The notes under the pieces: model-generated
Database searches by the model: none
What the model saw: only the letters and a program-made list of their open reading frames with translations
Told to the model about the DNA's origin: nothing
DNA from: Acidobacteriota bacterium
GTDB lineage: Bacteria > Acidobacteriota > Terriglobia > Bryobacterales > Bryobacteraceae
DNA: 39,380 nucleotides
Direction: 5' to 3'
Assembly: GCA_026394075.1 (NCBI GenBank)
Contig: JAPKYX010000215.1
Span: forward strand, 1-39,380
Part shown: piece after piece, positions 32,606 to 39,380 of the stretch
How the letters are laid out: every line of letters begins with the position of its first letter
Numbering within the stretch: the stretch's first letter is position 1
Program-made: the position numbers and the translations under genes

Positions 32606-33711
32606 CATTCACCTTGAGGGCATTCACATCGAGATGGTATTTTCCGGCCTTGGCCACGCTGATCCTGGCCGTGTCGGCCGGGCTGCTGATCTATCAGATC
32701 CGCATGGGCGAGCAGATCGCCGCCCCCAACGCGGCGGACCGGGCCGCGGCCGCCAAACTACCGGAGCTGCCGTTGCCGGGCGCGGATGGTCTGGTGGCCG
32801 GCAATGGCATTGTCGAACCGCGCGGCCATGAACTGCGGGTAGCGCCCCGGTCCAGCGGAGTGATCCGCCGCCTCCTGGTCGCTGAAGGCGCCACCGTGCG
32901 CGTCGGGCAAGTGCTGGCGGAACTCGATGCCACCATCGAGGAAGCCGCCGTGCAAGCCGCCGCGGCGGAAGTAGCATCGGCACAACGAGAACTCGAAAAG
33001 ACTCTGGCCGGAGAGCGGCCGGAGCTGATTGAGGCCTCGCAACGCGACGCGGAAGCGGCCCGGGTCCGCGCTGACCAATCCGTGGGCGCACTGCAGCGGC
33101 TGGGAGTGTTGGCGCAGCAGAAGCTGGTGACCACCGATGAGTTTGAACGCTCCCGCCACCAAGCCGCCCAGGACTGCGCCACCCACCGCGCCGCCGTGGC
33201 CCGGCTGACCGCACTCACCAACGGCCCGCGCGCGGAAGATATCGGCATCGCAACCGCCCGCCGCGAAACGGCTCGCGTCCGGCTGGCGGAAAAACAGGCT
33301 CAAGCTGCCGCCCGGCGCATCACCGCTCCGGCGGAAGGGCGCGTGCTGCAGATCAAGTACCGCCCCGGCGAGTACATCATGCCCGGCACCGGCGACCCCT
33401 TGCTACTGCTGGGCGACCTGTCCCGTTTGCACGTGCGTGCCGACATCGATGAGCGCGACATCGCCCGCGTCCAACCCGGCATGCCGGCCTTTGTCACCGC
33501 CGCAGCCTTTGGCGACCAACGCTTCCCCGGCCGCGTGCTCGAGATCGGCCAGCGCATCGGCCGCAAGAACATCCGCACGGACGACCCCAAGGAGCGCATT
33601 GATACCAAGATCCTGGAAGTAGTAGTGGAACTCGACGCCGGAGTGCCGCTGAAGCCCGGCCAGCGCGTCACGGCCTTTGTCGGCCAGCCGACCAGCGGAG
33701 GCGCGCAATGA
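32602..33711 (+). CDS. Periplasmic membrane fusion protein (HlyD/DevB type)
   Basis: A 369-residue adaptor from GTG 32602, which overlaps the ATPase stop by 4 bp and is preceded by a strong ribosome site (GAGGAGG, spacing ~9). It has an N-terminal membrane anchor (YFPALATLILAVSAGLLIYQ), a lipoyl half-motif (VAPRSSGVIRRLLVAEGATV), a long alpha-helical hairpin rich in Ala/Glu/Arg (~120-235), the second lipoyl half (ITAPAEGRVLQIKYRPGEYI) and a beta-barrel region. It bridges the ABC permease to the TolC-like channel. Length and order are normal for the family. Confidence 0.93.
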   Translation: MTFTLRAFTSRWYFPALATLILAVSAGLLIYQIRMGEQIAAPNAADRAAAAKLPELPLPGADGLVAGNGIVEPRGHELRVAPRSSGVIRRLLVAEGATVRVGQVLAELDATIEEAAVQAAAAEVASAQRELEKTLAGERPELIEASQRDAEAARVRADQSVGALQRLGVLAQQKLVTTDEFERSRHQAAQDCATHRAAVARLTALTNGPRAEDIGIATARRETARVRLAEKQAQAAARRITAPAEGRVLQIKYRPGEYIMPGTGDPLLLLGDLSRLHVRADIDERDIARVQPGMPAFVTAAAFGDQRFPGRVLEIGQRIGRKNIRTDDPKERIDTKILEVVVELDAGVPLKPGQRVTAFVGQPTSGGAQ

Positions 33712-35078
33712 GATCCGAGCGTTGGCCGCTGGCCTTGTCGATGATGCTGTGGTTCTTGTTCTCCCTGGTCATCAGCTTCTTGTTCCCACTGCGGGCCTGC
33801 GGCCAGACCACGTTGACGCTGCCGGAGGCCGTCCGCCGTGGCCTCGATCCGCAGGTGCGAGCCTCCGTAGCCCTGGCCGAATCCAGCCGCTCCCAAGCCT
33901 CGCTGGTGGTCCGGCAAACTGCTGCAGCGCTGTTGCCGACAGCTGAGTTCCGCGCCTCCGGCGGCGAGCAGACCCGCAATCTGGCCACGTTCGGTTTGGG
34001 TGGCGGAGGGCTGGGCGGTGGAAGTACAGGGCCAGGGCTTCAACTACGCCCCAACTTTACGTCCTTCGACACCCGCGCTGCCGTCACCATGACACTGCTG
34101 GATCTCTCAGCCCGCAAGACGCTGGCCGCCGCCCGCGCCGATGTCGAGCGCACCGCCGATGATCTCGCCCAGGAGCAGGAGATCAGCGCAGGGCAGATCA
34201 CTCGGGCCTACTATGACGCTCTGCGGGCGGGAGAGAAACTATCGATGCTCGAATCTAATCTCGCCCTGGCACGAGACCTCGAAGCCGCCGCCCGCAATCG
34301 TCTGGCAGCAGGCACGGTGACCGCCGTCGATGTCACCCGCGCCCAGGCTCAAGTGGCGAGCGATGAATCGGCCCTGGAGACCGCACGCTTCGAAGCGGAG
34401 AAGGCCAGCCTGACGTTGCGCCGCTGGCTGGGACTGCCGCTTGAAGGCGAGGTGAAGCTGGTGCGGCCGGGGATGCCCTTCGAAGGCGCTCCCGCACCAG
34501 CATTGCTGGCGATGGCGGAAGGCCGCCGCCTGGACTTGGCCAGCCAACTGAAACGCGAGAAGGTGTCGTCACTCAAGGTCAGCGCGGCCCAGCGAAAGTT
34601 CCTTCCCACGATCAGCGGCTCCGCCGACTACGGCCCCAACGGCTTGACGCCGGCCGATGCCCGGAACACACGAACGCTCAGTCTGTCCCTAAACATACCG
34701 GTGTTCGACGGCGGCCGCAGAAAGGCCGAACTCAGCCAAGCGGAACTGGCGCTCCGCGATGAGCAGATCCGGACGCGTGACCTGCGCCAGCAGATCCGGC
34801 TGGACATCCAAGTAGCCCAACGAGGTCTCACCTCAGCTCGATTGAAGGCACGATTGACTGACGCCGAAGTGGAGTTAGCCGAGCAACAGTTGACCCAGTC
34901 GCGCGCCCGGCTGGCCGCCGGCCTGGGTACGGCACTCGACGTCGCCGACGCGCAGACACGCCTGATCCGGGCCCGCGATTCACGCAACCTCGCTCAGCAT
35001 CAGGCGGACCTGGCACAGTTGGATCTGGTGGTGGCCACCGGGTCCGTGCGGACTTTCGTGGATCAACAAGGCTATTAG
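33708..35078 (+). CDS. TolC-family outer-membrane efflux channel
   Basis: A 456-residue exported protein. The signal peptide (MMLWFLFSLVISFLFPLRAC) is followed by the two-fold TolC repeat: LTLPEAVRRGLDPQVRASVA, LAAGTVTAVDVTRAQAQVAS in the first half and TLSLSLNIPVFDGGRRKAEL, LAAGLGTALDVADAQTRLIR in the second. The coiled-coil segments are rich in Ala, Arg and Gln. A Gly-rich stretch at ~95-110 may be part of the extracellular loop. It is coupled by 4 bp to the fusion-protein gene and completes a dedicated tripartite exporter. A lipoprotein form is possible from the Cys in PLRAC. Confidence 0.93.
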   Translation: MRSERWPLALSMMLWFLFSLVISFLFPLRACGQTTLTLPEAVRRGLDPQVRASVALAESSRSQASLVVRQTAAALLPTAEFRASGGEQTRNLATFGLGGGGLGGGSTGPGLQLRPNFTSFDTRAAVTMTLLDLSARKTLAAARADVERTADDLAQEQEISAGQITRAYYDALRAGEKLSMLESNLALARDLEAAARNRLAAGTVTAVDVTRAQAQVASDESALETARFEAEKASLTLRRWLGLPLEGEVKLVRPGMPFEGAPAPALLAMAEGRRLDLASQLKREKVSSLKVSAAQRKFLPTISGSADYGPNGLTPADARNTRTLSLSLNIPVFDGGRRKAELSQAELALRDEQIRTRDLRQQIRLDIQVAQRGLTSARLKARLTDAEVELAEQQLTQSRARLAAGLGTALDVADAQTRLIRARDSRNLAQHQADLAQLDLVVATGSVRTFVDQQGY

Positions 35079-35096
35079 CTGCAAGGCGCCGAAGCA

Positions 35097-35126
35097 TTGG
35101 GACTAAGTTGATGCCACTGCTACAAT
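35097..35126 (+). promoter_or_regulatory. Promoter TTGGGA-18-TACAAT, leaderless start for racemase gene
   Basis: A -35-like TTGGGA (35097-35102), 18-bp spacer and -10 TACAAT (35121-35126) lie 6 nt before ATG 35133. This is the most complete of the leaderless promoters in the window. Confidence 0.65.
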
Positions 35127-35132
35127 CGTCCA

Positions 35133-35813
35133 ATGCACCTTGGACTGGTCGGCGGCATTGGGCCCGCCGCAACCGAGTATTACTACCATCACCTGACGGC
35201 CGCCCACGCCAAGGCTGATCAACCGCTGGAACTGACCATCGTGCAGGCAGACATCAAGGTACTGCTGCGCAACTTGATGGCCCGTGATCAGGCTGCGCAG
35301 GCGGAGGTCTATCGTCAGCTCGCCACGCGCCTTCAGGCGGCGGGAGCGGATGTGGTGGCGATCACGTCACTGGGTGGCCACTTCTGCATCGAGCAATTTG
35401 AGGCGATCTCGCCGTTGCCGGTGGTGAATGCGATCCAGGCCGTTCGAGCAGAACTACTCCGCCGCGGCGTCCGCTCAATTGGGCTGCTGGGCACGCAAGC
35501 GGTGATGGAGTCGCAGATGTACGGCGGCTTAGCCGATTTCGAGATCGTGCCGCATTCCGGGGACGATCTGGTGGCCGTGGGCCGCGAGTATCTGGCGATG
35601 TCGTTGGCGGCTCGGGTCTCTGAGGAGCAGCGTGAGTTCTTTTTCCGGGTGGGCCGCCAGCTGCAGGCCGCTGGAGCCGAAGTGGTCCTGCTCGCGGGAA
35701 CTGATCTCTGCCTGGCGTTCGATGGCCGAGAGTGCGGCGTGTCGGTGCTCGATTGCGCGCTGGTGCATGTGGAGGCGCTCACGAAGCTCTCGATGCCCGC
35801 GCTAGTCCCGTAA
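35133..35813 (+). CDS. Aspartate/glutamate racemase family protein with altered active site
   Basis: A 226-residue protein with the Asp/Glu racemase fold: LGLVGGIGPAATEYYYHHLT at the N-terminus, ITSLGGHFCIEQF, LLRRGVRSIGLLGTQAVMES and VVLLAGTDLCLAF. Racemases of this family use two cysteines, usually in CNTxH and GCTE motifs. Here the aligned positions are Ser79 (TSLGGH) and Gly189 (AGTD). Cysteines occur a few residues later (C85, C193). The protein may therefore not racemise amino acids by the two-base thiol mechanism, or the cysteines may have shifted. It is cytoplasmic. It starts after its own TACAAT promoter and ends convergent with the propeller gene, overlapping it by 12 bp. Confidence 0.88.
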   Translation: MHLGLVGGIGPAATEYYYHHLTAAHAKADQPLELTIVQADIKVLLRNLMARDQAAQAEVYRQLATRLQAAGADVVAITSLGGHFCIEQFEAISPLPVVNAIQAVRAELLRRGVRSIGLLGTQAVMESQMYGGLADFEIVPHSGDDLVAVGREYLAMSLAARVSEEQREFFFRVGRQLQAAGAEVVLLAGTDLCLAFDGRECGVSVLDCALVHVEALTKLSMPALVP

Positions 35814-38072
35814 GAAGCCGTGGTAAAGCCCCATGTAGTAGGGCAGCAAGAACACCGCGCCATCACCCAGGCTCCGGCCATCGCCGCCTTGTTCGAGCGA
35901 CCACGGGTCATGGTTCCAGTGCTGCACGTACTGCTCGTCAGCCGGGAGCACTTTGCCGTTCAACCGGTGGCCTCGCTGGCGTCCGCGGGCTTCGCCGATC
36001 GGCCGCAGGTCCTGGCGGTGGGCGTGCGAGAGACGCCAGTTCGCACGGTCGAGCGGAATGCGCTTCAGCGTATCGATCGAGTCCTCCAGCCAGGCGCCCT
36101 TTGGCGTTAGCTCCAGCGTGTCATGCGTCCCCACCAGCTTTTCGCCACTGGCCAGCGTGGCGTAGATGAAATTGAAAAACGGGTTCATCTCCGGCCGCTC
36201 ATTCTCCCAGGCATGGGCGAGCGCGCGCAGGTAGAAGCCTCGCAGCCGGGCGTCTTTTTCATAGCGCAGCAGGCTGTAGAAGTTCATGAAGATCATCTCG
36301 TCATCGGACTGGTTGCCGGCGCCGGGGCCACCGTGTGTTTTGGGAAACAGCACGTTCATTTCATAGCCATGCTCATCGATCAACTTGCGCGCGGCTTGGT
36401 CGTACTTGGGATCGCCAGTGATGTGGCTGACCACCTTCAAATAGGCCAGAATGCTGAGCGAGTTCATGCCGCGCTCGCCCCAAAAGTCGTGATTGTGATT
36501 CAGGCTGGCCGGATCGAAATAGCCCCAGCGGGTGGGCTTGCCGTCGTGATCGACATAGTTGAAGCCATGCGCGAGAAAGTGGTCGCCCATGGCGCGAAGG
36601 TGTTCGCGCACCGGGGCGCGCTCAGCTTCAGTCTTGGCGACCAGATCAAAATAGAGGCCGTAGAAAAAGAAGTGGCCATCCAGCTCATCGGAGCTGGTGT
36701 CGGACTTCCAGTACCACTTCCCATCCGCCGTGCGCGGCCAACGCGGGCTGATCACTTTCCAAAGCTTGTCGCGTGTGTCGCGGAATTTGCGGTCACCCTC
36801 CGGCGTGTAGTTACCTTGATTCGGATTGGGCCCATCGCCCGGCAGAATGGTGCGGGCAACGAATCCGGGAGGGGCTGGATGATCGCCCGACTGTGTCACT
36901 GTGCCCAAAAAGCGCAGCGCCTCAAACGCCTTCATCGCGCGGGCTTTCGCCTCCGCACTGCCCGTCGCGCCATAGGCGAAGCATTGCGCGGCACCGTACA
37001 TTGAGGTCCACAAGCCATCGTTGTCGCTGTCGTGATTGGTCCATTCGCTCAACTCGCCGGGACGCTTGAGATGCGCCTCCAGCACGTAGCCCAAAGGCGT
37101 GCGCCGGTGGCGTTTCTCAATCTCGTCATCGAACTGCTTCGCCTTCGCGGCCAGCGTCAACGGCTTCAGCGCAATCTCCGTGACACCCTGGTTGCCCGCC
37201 ACCCACGCCGATCCATCCGCGGCCGCCGCCACCTGCCGCACCGCGTCATCCGCCAGCCAGCGCTTGCCTTGCCGGTAGCCCCAGTGCTTTCCGTCAAAGG
37301 TCACGACGCCTTTGGTAGTGCCAAGCCAGACACGCCCATTTGAGGCGGCGACACTGGTGAAGTCGCCGTAGGGGATGCCATCGGAAGCATCGTAGAGCGT
37401 CCAGCGGCCTCCATCGAGCACCCCCACGCCCTGGGGACTCGCAAACCACAGCCGCCCCTTTTCGTCGAAGGCCACGCCACGCAAATCCAGCGGCGCCCAA
37501 CTGCGGCGTCCATCGCTGGGCCGGACGTTCTCCCAAGCACCTTGGGCTGACCGAAGGAACAACCCATTTTGCGCCGCCACGGCCACCCGCTCATCAGAGG
37601 CGATGGCGATCTGCCGGACTTGGGTCCCGGGGAAGGAACTTTCCTGCGCGAGTGCTCCCGCTTGAAGGCGGAACAGCGCGCTTTCCGTCGCCACCCAGAG
37701 CTGCATCCCCGCAGCCAGAGCCACGATGCGCTGGCTGGTGCTGATCATGGCCACTTCCGGGCGCGGCGCACCCACCTTCCAGATACGCTGCCCACCCGCC
37801 ACCCAAACACCACCCGGACCCGCCGCCACATGATCCAAAGGCCCGCTGGGCTGCTCCACCACCCATTCACCACCCCGCCGAACCGCCAAGCCCCGCATAG
37901 TGGCGGCGTAGACCACCGGCCCCTGGACGGCCACGCCGCGAACGTCGTTGGAGGGCAAGCCACGGGCCGTGTCGTGAACGAATCGGGTTTCACTGAGAAA
38001 GGTGCCGACACGCACGGGCTCTGCCGCCAGGGACAGCATGAGCAATAGGATCAAGGGAGACAGGGTTGCCAC
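35802..38072 (-). CDS. Exported beta-propeller plus alpha/alpha-toroid protein
   Basis: A 756-residue protein from GTG 38072 with a signal peptide (MATLSPLILLLMLSLAAEPV). Residues ~25-310 are two-component-regulator-type propeller repeats (GLPSNDVRGVAVQGPVVYAA, FDEKGRLWFASPQGVGVLDG, SNGRVWLGTTKGVVTFDGKH). Residues ~340-756 are a helical barrel of the six-hairpin glycosidase or terpenoid-cyclase-like type (SDNDGLWTSMYGAAQCFAYG, DELDGHFFFYGLYFDLVAKT, NHDFWGERGMNSLSILAYLK). There is no kinase or DNA-binding part, so this is not a hybrid sensor. It is probably a secreted carbohydrate-active or binding protein; no catalytic residues can be assigned. TACACT lies 6 nt before the GTG. Confidence 0.78.
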   Translation of the reverse strand: MATLSPLILLLMLSLAAEPVRVGTFLSETRFVHDTARGLPSNDVRGVAVQGPVVYAATMRGLAVRRGGEWVVEQPSGPLDHVAAGPGGVWVAGGQRIWKVGAPRPEVAMISTSQRIVALAAGMQLWVATESALFRLQAGALAQESSFPGTQVRQIAIASDERVAVAAQNGLFLRSAQGAWENVRPSDGRRSWAPLDLRGVAFDEKGRLWFASPQGVGVLDGGRWTLYDASDGIPYGDFTSVAASNGRVWLGTTKGVVTFDGKHWGYRQGKRWLADDAVRQVAAAADGSAWVAGNQGVTEIALKPLTLAAKAKQFDDEIEKRHRRTPLGYVLEAHLKRPGELSEWTNHDSDNDGLWTSMYGAAQCFAYGATGSAEAKARAMKAFEALRFLGTVTQSGDHPAPPGFVARTILPGDGPNPNQGNYTPEGDRKFRDTRDKLWKVISPRWPRTADGKWYWKSDTSSDELDGHFFFYGLYFDLVAKTEAERAPVREHLRAMGDHFLAHGFNYVDHDGKPTRWGYFDPASLNHNHDFWGERGMNSLSILAYLKVVSHITGDPKYDQAARKLIDEHGYEMNVLFPKTHGGPGAGNQSDDEMIFMNFYSLLRYEKDARLRGFYLRALAHAWENERPEMNPFFNFIYATLASGEKLVGTHDTLELTPKGAWLEDSIDTLKRIPLDRANWRLSHAHRQDLRPIGEARGRQRGHRLNGKVLPADEQYVQHWNHDPWSLEQGGDGRSLGDGAVFLLPYYMGLYHGFLRD

Positions 38073-38078
38073 TCTCGC

Positions 38079-38084
38079 AGTGTA
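38079..38084 (-). promoter_or_regulatory. -10 hexamer TACACT, leaderless start for propeller gene
   Basis: On the minus strand TACACT is followed by 6 nt (GCGAGA) and the GTG start at 38072. The promoter lies just after the gspF stop codon. Confidence 0.55.
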
Positions 38085-38099
38085 GCGAGCGAAAACCCG

Positions 38100-39311
38100 T
38101 TACCGCAGCGTGTCGGCCAGCGAGAAGATCGGCAGGTAGAGCGCGATCAGCACAAAGGCCACGAACACGCCCATGAAGATCATGATCGCGGGCTCCACCA
38201 GGCCCAGCACCGCGGCCATACGCGTCTGCACGTCGTCTTCAAAGAACTCAGCCACTGAGTTGAGCATGGCCGACAATGCGCCCGTCGATTCGCCCACCTC
38301 GATCATGTCGATGGCTAGCGGAGGGAAGATACCGGTCTGGGAGAGTGAGAGCGACAGCGCCTGGCCTTCTCGAACGCCCTTTCGGGCGCGCAGCAGCATC
38401 TCGCGCAGCAGCACGCTACCCGTCGAATCGCCCGCGGTTTCGAGTGCTTGTACCAGCGGGATGCCGCCCACCAGCAGCGTCGAGAGCACGCGGGAAAACT
38501 GCGCCACCTGGAACTTCACCCAGATCTCGCCAATCACCGGCAGCTTCAACTTGATCCGGTCCAGGGTCACCTGCGCGGCTGGCGTGCGGGACCAGAAGCG
38601 GAAGCCCACAATGCTTCCCACCAGCAACAGGAACACCGCCAGCACGTAGTTCTTGGCCGTCGTGCCGATCGCGATCAGCAGTTGGGTGGCCGCCGGCAGG
38701 TTGGCCGACATATCGGTGTAGAGCACGGCAAAGCTGGGCACCACGAAGGTGATCAGGAAGACGATCAGGCAGATGACGAGAAACACCAGGATCGACGGGT
38801 ACATCAGCGACAGCAGCAGCTTCTTGCGAGCAGCCAGCGTCAGCCGCTGATAAGAAACATACCGGTCCAGCACTTCGGTGAGGGAGCCGGACTTTTCGCC
38901 GGCCATGACGCTGGTGACGTAGATGGGCGGGAAGATCCCTTGGTGTGAGAAGGCATCAGAAAGCTGCACGCCGGTCTTGACCTCGTCGCGGATGGCCCGG
39001 GCAGCCACCTGCAGGCGGCCTTCGGTCAAGCGATCGGCCAGCAGTTCCAGCGCCTTCAAGATCGGCAATCCGGCGCGGATCAGCGTCACGAACTGCTGGT
39101 TGAAGACCAGGAATTTTTCGACGTTCAGCTTACCCTTGGACTTGCCCGTCAGCTTGCTCAGCCCGCCCAGCGCGGACGCCGAGCGGATGGAATAGATGAG
39201 AAACCCCTGCTGCGTCAACCGCTCCCGGAGATCCTGCTCCGACGCACCTTCAGCCGTCTCTTGCCGGATCTGGCCGCGGGCGTCAGCGTATTTGAGTAGA
39301 AATTGTGGCAG
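38100..39311 (-). CDS. gspF: GspF/PilC-family secretion platform protein, apparent CTG start
   Basis: A polytopic inner-membrane protein with two GspF domains (FNQQFVTLIRAGLPILKALE ... SDAFSHQGIFPPIYVTSVMA; VAQFSRVLSTLLVGGIPLVQ ... LSLSQTGIFPPLAIDMIEVG) and hydrophobic helices (LSLMYPSILVFLVICLIVFL, IMIFMGVFVAFVLIALYLPI). The frame is protein-like upstream of the first TTG (39218), giving PQFLLKYADARGQIRQETAE, a standard PilC N-terminus. The only start-like codon before it is CTG at 39311-39309, preceded by GGAG about 10 nt away and by an in-frame TAG at 39332-39330. With CTG the length is 403 residues, normal for the family. It anchors the GspE ATPase, yet gspE is more than 10 kb away at 25948-27567. 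Confidence 0.9.
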   Translation of the reverse strand: MPQFLLKYADARGQIRQETAEGASEQDLRERLTQQGFLIYSIRSASALGGLSKLTGKSKGKLNVEKFLVFNQQFVTLIRAGLPILKALELLADRLTEGRLQVAARAIRDEVKTGVQLSDAFSHQGIFPPIYVTSVMAGEKSGSLTEVLDRYVSYQRLTLAARKKLLLSLMYPSILVFLVICLIVFLITFVVPSFAVLYTDMSANLPAATQLLIAIGTTAKNYVLAVFLLLVGSIVGFRFWSRTPAAQVTLDRIKLKLPVIGEIWVKFQVAQFSRVLSTLLVGGIPLVQALETAGDSTGSVLLREMLLRARKGVREGQALSLSLSQTGIFPPLAIDMIEVGESTGALSAMLNSVAEFFEDDVQTRMAAVLGLVEPAIMIFMGVFVAFVLIALYLPIFSLADTLR

Positions 39312-39329
39312 GGGAGTGCGCTCCGGTTG

Positions 39330-39380
39330 CTAAACTTCGAGTTTGGCCTCGATAATGTTGACGCTCCGCGCCTCACTGGC
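39330..39380 (-). CDS. 3' end of an unidentified gene upstream of gspF
   Basis: The minus strand reads ASEARSVNIIEAKLEV followed by TAG (39332-39330), 18 nt before the proposed gspF start. The spacing suggests an operon with gspF. Sixteen residues are too few to name it; another secretion or pilus component is the contextual guess. Confidence 0.5.
   Translation of the reverse strand, partial: ASEARSVNIIEAKLEV

Noticed and set aside
35802-38072. Hybrid two-component sensor suggested by the propeller repeats
   Set aside because: No histidine kinase, receiver or HTH domain; the C-terminus is a helical-barrel domain and the protein has a signal peptide.
27714-38072. Anti-phage defence island
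   Set aside because: TA modules and a regulated exporter are present, but no restriction, CBASS, Abi-type, retron or other recognised defence effector was found.

Overview
The window is a GC-rich (roughly 60-65%), densely coded stretch that looks like an Acidobacteriota chromosome of the Bryobacterales/'Candidatus Solibacter' type. This is inferred from gene content: PQQ sugar and alcohol dehydrogenases fused to cytochrome c, a DUF1080 protein, a beta-propeller/toroid protein, a PilMNO-type secretion platform whose pseudopilin has a long Gly/Gln/Pro tail, and many small toxin-antitoxin (TA) loci. There is no 16S rRNA to confirm it. I saw no tRNA, rRNA, CRISPR array, phage or transposase gene.

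Layout. 1-3.8 kb: a frameshifted PVA-dehydrogenase-like quinoprotein and an intact sugar dehydrogenase with a C-terminal cytochrome c, separated by a 34-bp inverted repeat. 3.8-6.6 kb: VapBC, a radical SAM/SPASM-like protein, a RelE-like toxin with HTH antitoxin, and a small coiled-coil protein. 6.6-9.9 kb: a short MotA/TolQ/ExbB-like protein, malate dehydrogenase, a histone-deacetylase-family enzyme and an exported S1/P1 nuclease. 10-13.8 kb: an AT-rich promoter island, a monohaem protein plus TlpA-like thioredoxin operon, and a DUF1566 protein. 13.9-18.1 kb (minus strand): a broken DUF2237 gene, queG, a DUF1080 protein with an inserted transmembrane hairpin, a VOC protein and an M19 dipeptidase. 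18.3-21.8 kb: a broken DUF4160 gene with DUF2442, an IlvD/Edd sugar-acid dehydratase and a formamidase-family protein whose start abuts it. 21.9-27.6 kb (minus strand): a type IV pilus/type II secretion operon (gspE, pilM, pilN, pilO, a GspC/PilP-like protein, pseudopilin). 27.7-30.0 kb: two tandem paralogous VapBC modules, a small membrane protein behind a poly-C promoter, and an orphan HicB. 30.0-35.1 kb: a TetR-controlled four-gene DevBCA/MacB-like export operon with TolC. 35.1-38.1 kb: an Asp/Glu racemase-family protein lacking both usual catalytic cysteines, and the propeller/toroid protein. 38.1-39.4 kb: gspF/pilC, apparently with a CTG start, and the tail of another gene.

How the genes work together. 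The secretion genes form one envelope machine, but gspF lies about 10.5 kb from gspE. The block between them (TA modules, efflux operon, racemase, propeller protein) looks like accessory DNA. The efflux operon is explained by its TetR repressor and a perfect palindrome lying over the permease start codon.

Three patterns stand out. (1) Many transcription-unit heads carry a -10-like hexamer exactly 6 nt before the start codon and no Shine-Dalgarno sequence, which suggests widespread leaderless transcription. (2) Three genes (quinoprotein, DUF2237, DUF4160) are broken by small indels while the rest of each frame is conserved: either very recent mutations or assembly errors. (3) Six TA or TA-like loci lie within 27 kb.
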